From an uncultured Lachnospiraceae bacterium (GTDB lineage: Bacteria; Bacillota; Clostridia; Lachnospirales; Lachnospiraceae), in the NCBI GenBank assembly GCA_947599905.1, contig CANQFR010000001.1:31062-95061 (forward strand): 64,000 bases of DNA, given 5' to 3'. The notes beneath the pieces were generated by a model. It was not told where the DNA came from and made no database searches. It saw only the letters and a program-made list of their open reading frames with translations. The position numbers and the translations under genes are program-made. Shown here in pieces: positions 58,769 to 64,000 of the stretch. Position 1 is the first letter of the stretch, and every line of letters starts with the position of its first letter.

Positions 58769-60661
58769 TTACTCGTCATCAACCACCTCAGTGACGAACC
58801 CGAACTTGAAAATGTCCTTGCGCATGAAATCACGGTACGCAGTAAGAAGCTTCACGAACTGATCATCAATGGCCTGCATCCAAAGCCCGCTGCCACGGAG
58901 CTGCTGGAACCCTGCGTCCCAAGCGTCCAAGCTGCAAGCATACTCCGTCTTCGCCCTGTAATCATATGACTCAAGCGTGAAAGCACAGACATAATCGAAC
59001 AAATCCTTAGACTGCTGCGACCAGTACGGCTTGCTTTCTTCTATCATTCGGAGCATGAAATCATTGCACTGCGGATGCGAATCGATGTCCGCCAAAATCC
59101 TCGGGTCATGGCAGGCATTCCGCACGTCCTGCGCAGACAAATAGAACAGCTTGTTCCTTATATCCACCTCACCCCCGGCAAAGCGTACCCCACGGAGCGA
59201 GGACATCATGGACTTGTACTCGAAAAGGAATGCAACAATCCCGTTCCTTACCCAAGCCTCATATCCTTCCACAGATTCATTCGGCCTTGAAATGTCCTTC
59301 TTCGCTATCGCCCAGTCGGCATCTATCACCCTTCGGAACGTGTAACTGGACACGCAACGCCAGAAATTCTCCTCCGTGATGTCCACATACTGGATCGTGG
59401 TCGGCATTGAAAGCACGGCAGACTGGTCTGAGGAACGTGTTAACGTATTGCCAGTCATCAAAGTCCCAAGCGCATTTTCCGCAAGCCTTCCTGACTTGTA
59501 AGCAACCTTCTCGTTTGCCGCACCGCCCTTAAATGTCAAATGACTCGTCATAAGCGGTGCCTCGTTGTAGAATACTACGTCCTTCGGCTCTACCCACAGG
59601 CTCATCTTCTCCCTCGGAAGCTCGTAAAGGATTCTGCCGCCACATTCCGTGCCAGTTCCGTCCGCCTTGAGCATTTTCTTCTCAAGCAGGATATCATTAT
59701 GGACTGCCTCATAAGGCACGTCCAGATACCCGCCACGGCTCTTCCAAAGGGTGAAACCGATACCCCAAAGTATTGAGTCAGATGTGTCGCTGAACTCCTG
59801 CGCCGAAATGCACATGCCGTCAAGGAACTGGAAACAATGCTCGAACTCCTTAAGCAGGACGTTCGTACTGGAACCTGTAAAGAACTGAAGCGGCCCGAAC
59901 ATCGCATAATACGTATTGCTCAAATTGAACATTTTCACAAAATTAAATACACGCCAGCAGAACTGATAGAACAAATCATAAGCTGACTTTGACAAGTCGC
60001 ACTCTTTAGTGCTTATAGACTTCATGTACCGCCCGACATCCGTAGCGCCAGCCATACCCGACTTGTAAGGCGGGTTCACAATAAACAGCAAAGGCTCGTC
60101 ATTCCTTATGGCGTTCTGCAAGCCTTCAGGCAGCTTGTCAAGGAACTCGGTGTTCGTCACGTCGTAATCGATACCCTCAAGGAAATCGCACTGGAAAACC
60201 GTCGCACCCTGGAACTCAGGCATCGCACTTACCATGGCAACATCATCATCCTGCAAAGTTGACATATAAACGTGGCTCATATCCGCCTTAGATTCTTTCA
60301 GCAGATTGCCGGAGCCACAACTGTTATCCCATATCTTGTACTTCTCACGCCAATCTGGAACATACTTATCAATGTACTTGTATGCCTCATGAACCCATAC
60401 TAGCGGAGTGAAGAACTCACCGGCATTCTTGCGCCCATCTTCATCGAACTCCTTCTTAATGGCATCCTTATTGGACATGAGCTGGTCAAGTGAAACACCG
60501 TGGTCTTCGATCACATCAACAAGCGAATGCACAAGCCACATTTCGTCATCCTGCTCCGCAAGTACCCCTGCCTTCGCGACTTTTGCAAGCTCGAAGAACC
60601 GATGCCAGTCATTCCCAGTCACCTTCACATAATACCTGATAGCAAACTTTGCAAATTCCAT
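58769..60661 (-). CDS. N6-adenine DNA methyltransferase
   Basis: GEFFTPLVWVHEAYKYI, IWDNSCGSGNLLKES (motif I), LLFIVNPPYKSG (motif IV NPPY). Confidence 0.9.
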   Translation of the reverse strand: MEFAKFAIRYYVKVTGNDWHRFFELAKVAKAGVLAEQDDEMWLVHSLVDVIEDHGVSLDQLMSNKDAIKKEFDEDGRKNAGEFFTPLVWVHEAYKYIDKYVPDWREKYKIWDNSCGSGNLLKESKADMSHVYMSTLQDDDVAMVSAMPEFQGATVFQCDFLEGIDYDVTNTEFLDKLPEGLQNAIRNDEPLLFIVNPPYKSGMAGATDVGRYMKSISTKECDLSKSAYDLFYQFCWRVFNFVKMFNLSNTYYAMFGPLQFFTGSSTNVLLKEFEHCFQFLDGMCISAQEFSDTSDSILWGIGFTLWKSRGGYLDVPYEAVHNDILLEKKMLKADGTGTECGGRILYELPREKMSLWVEPKDVVFYNEAPLMTSHLTFKGGAANEKVAYKSGRLAENALGTLMTGNTLTRSSDQSAVLSMPTTIQYVDITEENFWRCVSSYTFRRVIDADWAIAKKDISRPNESVEGYEAWVRNGIVAFLFEYKSMMSSLRGVRFAGGEVDIRNKLFYLSAQDVRNACHDPRILADIDSHPQCNDFMLRMIEESKPYWSQQSKDLFDYVCAFTLESYDYRAKTEYACSLDAWDAGFQQLRGSGLWMQAIDDQFVKLLTAYRDFMRKDIFKFGFVTEVVDDE

Positions 60662-60674
60662 AATTTTACCCGCC

Positions 60675-60965
60675 TTACATTAAACTTAATATGCTGCTTA
60701 CAAGCATAAGCGCATAAAACAGCACGTTTATAAGCTTCACTGACTTATTCTTACTTAAAATTTCCGTAAGTTCCAGTATGATGCACAGTACCCCTGAAAT
60801 CAGAAACACCAAGCTCCACCGCATACAGAAACCGCCGACAAGCCCAAGCACGCCCTCATGAAAAAAGCCATTGAACTCTATTTTACCGAGGAAACCGAGG
60901 ACACTTACACCATTCATAATAACTGATATGACAAGCATGATTAAAAGCAAGACATGCGCCAACAT
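60675..60965 (-). CDS. small membrane protein
   Basis: Three hydrophobic segments, 96 aa. Confidence 0.6.
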   Translation of the reverse strand: MLAHVLLLIMLVISVIMNGVSVLGFLGKIEFNGFFHEGVLGLVGGFCMRWSLVFLISGVLCIILELTEILSKNKSVKLINVLFYALMLVSSILSLM

Positions 60966-60966
60966 G

Positions 60967-61464
60967 CTACACCACCATGCCCTTCCTTAAGTCGTCCATA
61001 AACTCCTCCGGCGATTCAAGCACAAGCTTTTCGAGCAGATTCTGTCCGTCATACCCGTTCTCCTCAAGCTGAAACCAGCTCTGCGTGAAAACGTACCAGA
61101 AAAGCATGCCCTCAAGAACCAAGTACAAAGGCTCCTTCCTGCCACCATACAGCATGTACCAGACCATCTCACGAATCCCGAAGCCGTCAAACATCTTCCT
61201 AACTGACATGTAAAAATCTTCAAATGCATTGCGGAACCTCCGCTTGCACGTATCAGACACGTCAACCGAGTCAAACAACGGCTCAGACTTATATACCAGA
61301 GGTGCCAAAGCCCCGCACCTTCCATCCGCCTTGCATACAGTGGGTACTGAATATGGCGGCAAGCCATTTTCTATATCAGGAATTTCTGGATTCACATTCC
61401 TGAAGTAGGTGTTATATATCTTCAAATACCCCAGCCTTCTTATATCCTTTCTTGAAACCTGCAT
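60967..61464 (-). CDS. hypothetical protein
   Basis: 165 aa ORF; AAAGGGGTACGGATGTTATG at the start. Confidence 0.6.
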   Translation of the reverse strand: MQVSRKDIRRLGYLKIYNTYFRNVNPEIPDIENGLPPYSVPTVCKADGRCGALAPLVYKSEPLFDSVDVSDTCKRRFRNAFEDFYMSVRKMFDGFGIREMVWYMLYGGRKEPLYLVLEGMLFWYVFTQSWFQLEENGYDGQNLLEKLVLESPEEFMDDLRKGMVV

Positions 61465-61484
61465 AACATCCGTACCCCTTTAAC

Positions 61485-62435
61485 CTATTTTACCAACTGC
61501 TCCAGAATGTACAGAAACTGCTTCGCAGAAACAATCTTTATCTCATGCTCACCCTCTTTAAGAGTGCCAGAAGCCTTATGCTCCTCGTATTTCTCATTAT
61601 ATGCACGGGCTTTCTTCACCTTGTTCGTAAGCCTTGCAGGACTTCCATCCGCACCAGCCCACACAAGATAGTCACAGTTCCTTGTAAGCGCACCAAGGAA
61701 CTCAACATGCAGGTTCTGGTACAGGTTGTTGACCGTTGCATAGAAATCAGCCTTCGTCTTAAATGGGAATCCCACCTCGTCCGAACACACGGCTGTCAAA
61801 TGAACCATTTCAGCTGAGTGCATCTTTATTATCTCAACGAAATCAATGCACTGGTACAAATCCGACTTGAACATCTTCAAAGTCTCATACACCCTCGCCG
61901 CCCGGACTGAAACGTCCGAATCAGCCGAAATATCAAGCTTCCGGCAGACGTACCCCAAGCCTCCCTCCTCGAGTGCCGCATACGCCTCGTCAAGCGTATC
62001 ATACCCGCCAAACAGAGCCTGCGAACTCGTCTGGATAAATGGCAAATGCGCCAGCTTCACATACTCCGCAAGGGTCATCCGCCTCTTCGCATTCAACTGG
62101 CTCACGATTCCGTTCGCCACGTCAAAGCTCATGCCCTCCGGCACGCCGTCCTTATCCGGCTCGTATGAGAACAGCAGGAGCGGGTTGTCAAGGCCGAACT
62201 CAGACACAAGCTTCGTAGCCCTGGCCTCGCCCAAGTCCTTCACGCCCAAATCCGCCGCCATGGCGACCATGCGCTGTACTACCTTGCTCGGACACTTCGG
62301 ATTGCTGCAATGGAGCTGCGTGAGAGCCTCGCTCATCTCCATGGGCGCACCGCAATCCGGGCACTCCCTCGGCAGACAGGCGTAAAACTCATCCGGGAAA
62401 CTATTATCATAATCACAAAAATCATCAACACGCAT
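61485..62435 (-). CDS. orphan C-terminal module of NAD-dependent DNA ligase (Zn finger + HhH + BRCT-like)
   Basis: CPDCGAPMEMSEALTQLHCSNPKCPSKVVQRMVAMAADLGVKDLGEARATKLV; C-terminal NCDYLVWAGADG...KIVSAKQFLYIL. Confidence 0.75.
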   Translation of the reverse strand: MRVDDFCDYDNSFPDEFYACLPRECPDCGAPMEMSEALTQLHCSNPKCPSKVVQRMVAMAADLGVKDLGEARATKLVSEFGLDNPLLLFSYEPDKDGVPEGMSFDVANGIVSQLNAKRRMTLAEYVKLAHLPFIQTSSQALFGGYDTLDEAYAALEEGGLGYVCRKLDISADSDVSVRAARVYETLKMFKSDLYQCIDFVEIIKMHSAEMVHLTAVCSDEVGFPFKTKADFYATVNNLYQNLHVEFLGALTRNCDYLVWAGADGSPARLTNKVKKARAYNEKYEEHKASGTLKEGEHEIKIVSAKQFLYILEQLVK

Positions 62436-62709
62436 TGTTCTTCCTCCTTAAAGCGGACTTCATTTTCTCTCCATATGCGACCAGCTCAGACCTTGTGATA
62501 AAATCGGGCTTGACTGAAAGCGAATCATACAGCTTTACCATCAACTGTGTATGCAGTACAACGTCCTTCGCCCAAAGCACGTTTTCATTGCACATCCCGT
62601 ACCCCAAGAAATACTCGCAATCGGAAACCAGCCTCGCAAGCATCCCTACCGCAAAGCCGTACCCGCTTGACAAAAACTTCTGAACCGTGCCGTCAACATC
62701 CAGACTCGT
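62425..62709 (-). CDS. hypothetical protein
   Basis: ATG 62709 preceded by GGAGGGGCTGAAAAC. Confidence 0.55.
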   Translation of the reverse strand, partial: TSLDVDGTVQKFLSSGYGFAVGMLARLVSDCEYFLGYGMCNENVLWAKDVVLHTQLMVKLYDSLSVKPDFITRSELVAYGEKMKSALRRKNNAC

Positions 62710-62716
62710 CATGTTT

Positions 62717-63103
62717 TCAGCCCCTCCTCTTATACTTAATGCCAAAGGCGTCCTTCACCTTGCGCTTCGCCACGCCGCCCACGGCCTTACCAATATCCCC
62801 GTGGATTGTGGCACGAACCATGGTCGAAGCCACGTCGAAACCAGACTGCCTCGCCCCCTTGCTCGAATTGCAATGTTTGCACATCGGCTGAAGATTCCAC
62901 AGGTCGTTCGTTCCTCCCTGCCTCAAAGGAATGCGGTGGTCAACGGTAATATCCTGCTTCCTGAACCACCCACCACAGGCAACGCACTTATACCAAGTAC
63001 CCCTCTTGAAAGGCAACTTGTGACCTTGATTTGACTTGAAAAAGTCCTCACGATACCCCATTGGCGCTCCCCGAAGCTGAAGCTTCGGGGATTCCTGCTT
63101 CAC
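62717..63103 (-). CDS. HNH endonuclease; first ~14 codons derived from the adjacent IS end
   Basis: CVACGGWFRKQDITVDHRIPLRQGGTNDLWNLQPMCKHCNSSKG; alternative ATG at 63061 at the IS junction. Confidence 0.85.
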   Translation of the reverse strand: MKQESPKLQLRGAPMGYREDFFKSNQGHKLPFKRGTWYKCVACGGWFRKQDITVDHRIPLRQGGTNDLWNLQPMCKHCNSSKGARQSGFDVASTMVRATIHGDIGKAVGGVAKRKVKDAFGIKYKRRG

Positions 63104-63174
63104 AGACCTCGTAACCTACTATCTTCACAGGAGTATATGTTCGGGTTCGCCCAACCCTACATTATTTCTATTTT
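63062..63174 (-). mobile_element. IS200/IS605-type right end with terminal hairpin (probable omegaRNA 3' part)
   Basis: Minus strand GAATCCCCGAAGCTTCAGCTTCGGGGAGCGCCAA directly after the TnpB gene. Confidence 0.75.
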
Positions 63175-64000
63175 CTAAACAACAGAAAGCCCTAAGTCTA
63201 AACTACCCCTATTTCGTATGTTTATTGCTGCATTCTCATCCCTATCGTGGTAAGTACCACAATTAGGACAAGTCCAATATCTTACAGCTAAGTTTTTTAC
63301 AACTTCATTCTTATAACCACAACAACTACATAACTGAGAACTTGGGTAATATGTATTAATTTTATGATATGTTCTCAAATTCCAATCAGCTTTATAAGTT
63401 AATTGTCTCATAAGTTCATACCATGATACATCTGCAATAGCTCCTGCTAGATTATGATTTTGCATCATATTCTTTACACTTAAATCCTCACTTATAATCA
63501 CTTGGTTTTCGCTGATTAGTTTGTAAGTAATCTTGTGTAATGTATCCTTTCTGATATTAGCTATCTTCTCATGCTCTCTAGCTAATTTTATACAAGTTTT
63601 CTCATAATTTTTAGAACCCTTTTGCTTATGAGCTAACTGTCTTTGTAGCTTTGCTAATTTCTCTTGATGCTTCTGTAATGTTTTTGGGTTTTCAAATTTA
63701 TCTCCATCAGAAGTAATAACTAAATCCTTAATACCTAAATCAAGACCAATAACTCTATCCGTTTTAGGTAAAGATTGATACCAAATTTCAACATTACAAG
63801 ATACATAATATTTTCCACTAGGAACTTGTGATATAGTTGCAGTCTTAACTACCCCTTTGATTTCCTGTGATTGATGGCATCGTATAAGGCCTATTTTCTT
63901 ACTCTTAGGAATTTTAAGCCATCTATTATCAACAAATTCAACAGTACCTTTTTGATTATTCGTACTGAAAGACCTGTGATTATTCTTCTTAGACTTGAAT
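63175..64000 (-). mobile_element. tnpB: TnpB (IS200/IS605 OrfB), continues off the right edge
   Basis: One frame open from 64000 to 63175: VIGLDLGIKDLVITSDG, SEDLSVKNMM, CSCCGYKNEVVKNLAVRYWTCPNCGTYHDRDENAAINI. The ORF track only calls a GTG-started tail at 63501. Confidence 0.95.

Noticed and set aside
63066-63090. Hairpin CCCCGAAGCT/AGCTTCGGGG as an intrinsic terminator
   Set aside because: No U-tract follows; its position right after tnpB and the trailing GAGCGCCAA fit an IS200/IS605 right end.
1-64000. Many + strand ORFs of 60-300 aa (e.g. 17177-18082, 11100-11816, 45660-46295)
   Set aside because: They lie antisense to well-supported minus-strand genes, lack consistent ribosome-binding sites and show no recognisable domains.
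1-64000. Recurring TACCCC read as a CRISPR-like or tandem repeat array
   Set aside because: Only the 6-mer is shared, spacing is irregular (11 to ~1560 bp), and flanks are unrelated coding sequence.
1-64000. tRNA or rRNA genes
   Set aside because: No tRNA-like acceptor/TPsiC combination or rRNA segment was noticed; a tRNAscan run would be needed to exclude one.

Overview
The window is 64 kb of compact, almost entirely minus-strand, operon-like coding DNA. It looks like part of a large mobile element (phage-plasmid, conjugative megaplasmid or giant extrachromosomal element), probably of a Firmicute-type host; the host call is inference. Recognisable genes are: a family-A DNA polymerase with an in-frame LAGLIDADG intein, a RecD2-like helicase, a DnaG/TOPRIM primase-like protein, a probable sliding clamp, an Mre11/SbcD-like nuclease, a Rad50/SbcC-like ATPase that appears split into two distant genes, a probable ssDNA-binding protein, a DnaQ-like exonuclease, a YhaM-like OB/HD protein, an N6-adenine DNA methyltransferase, an orphan LigA C-terminal module (Zn finger-HhH-BRCT), two HNH nucleases, a VirB4/FtsK-like ATPase, a secreted lysozyme-like membrane protein, two large polytopic membrane proteins, several paralogous families of unknown function, and an IS200/IS605-type TnpB at the right edge. 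No capsid, portal or terminase gene, tRNA, rRNA or CRISPR array was recognised. The strongest unexplained signal is a short polar word: TACCCC on the + strand (GGGGTA on the coding strand). I counted about 139 copies by eye (one per ~460 bp, against roughly 10-20 expected from composition) and none of its reverse complement on the + strand. It occurs in all three codon phases, in 5' UTRs, in SD-like positions and at the IS junction, and is scarce in regions that look foreign. It behaves like a DNA- or RNA-level address signal of unknown function. Secondary signals are a set of near-identical TTGACA-N17-TGGTATAAT-type promoters, a 21-bp direct-repeat operator and a long inverted repeat. All counts and alignments were made by eye and need computational confirmation.
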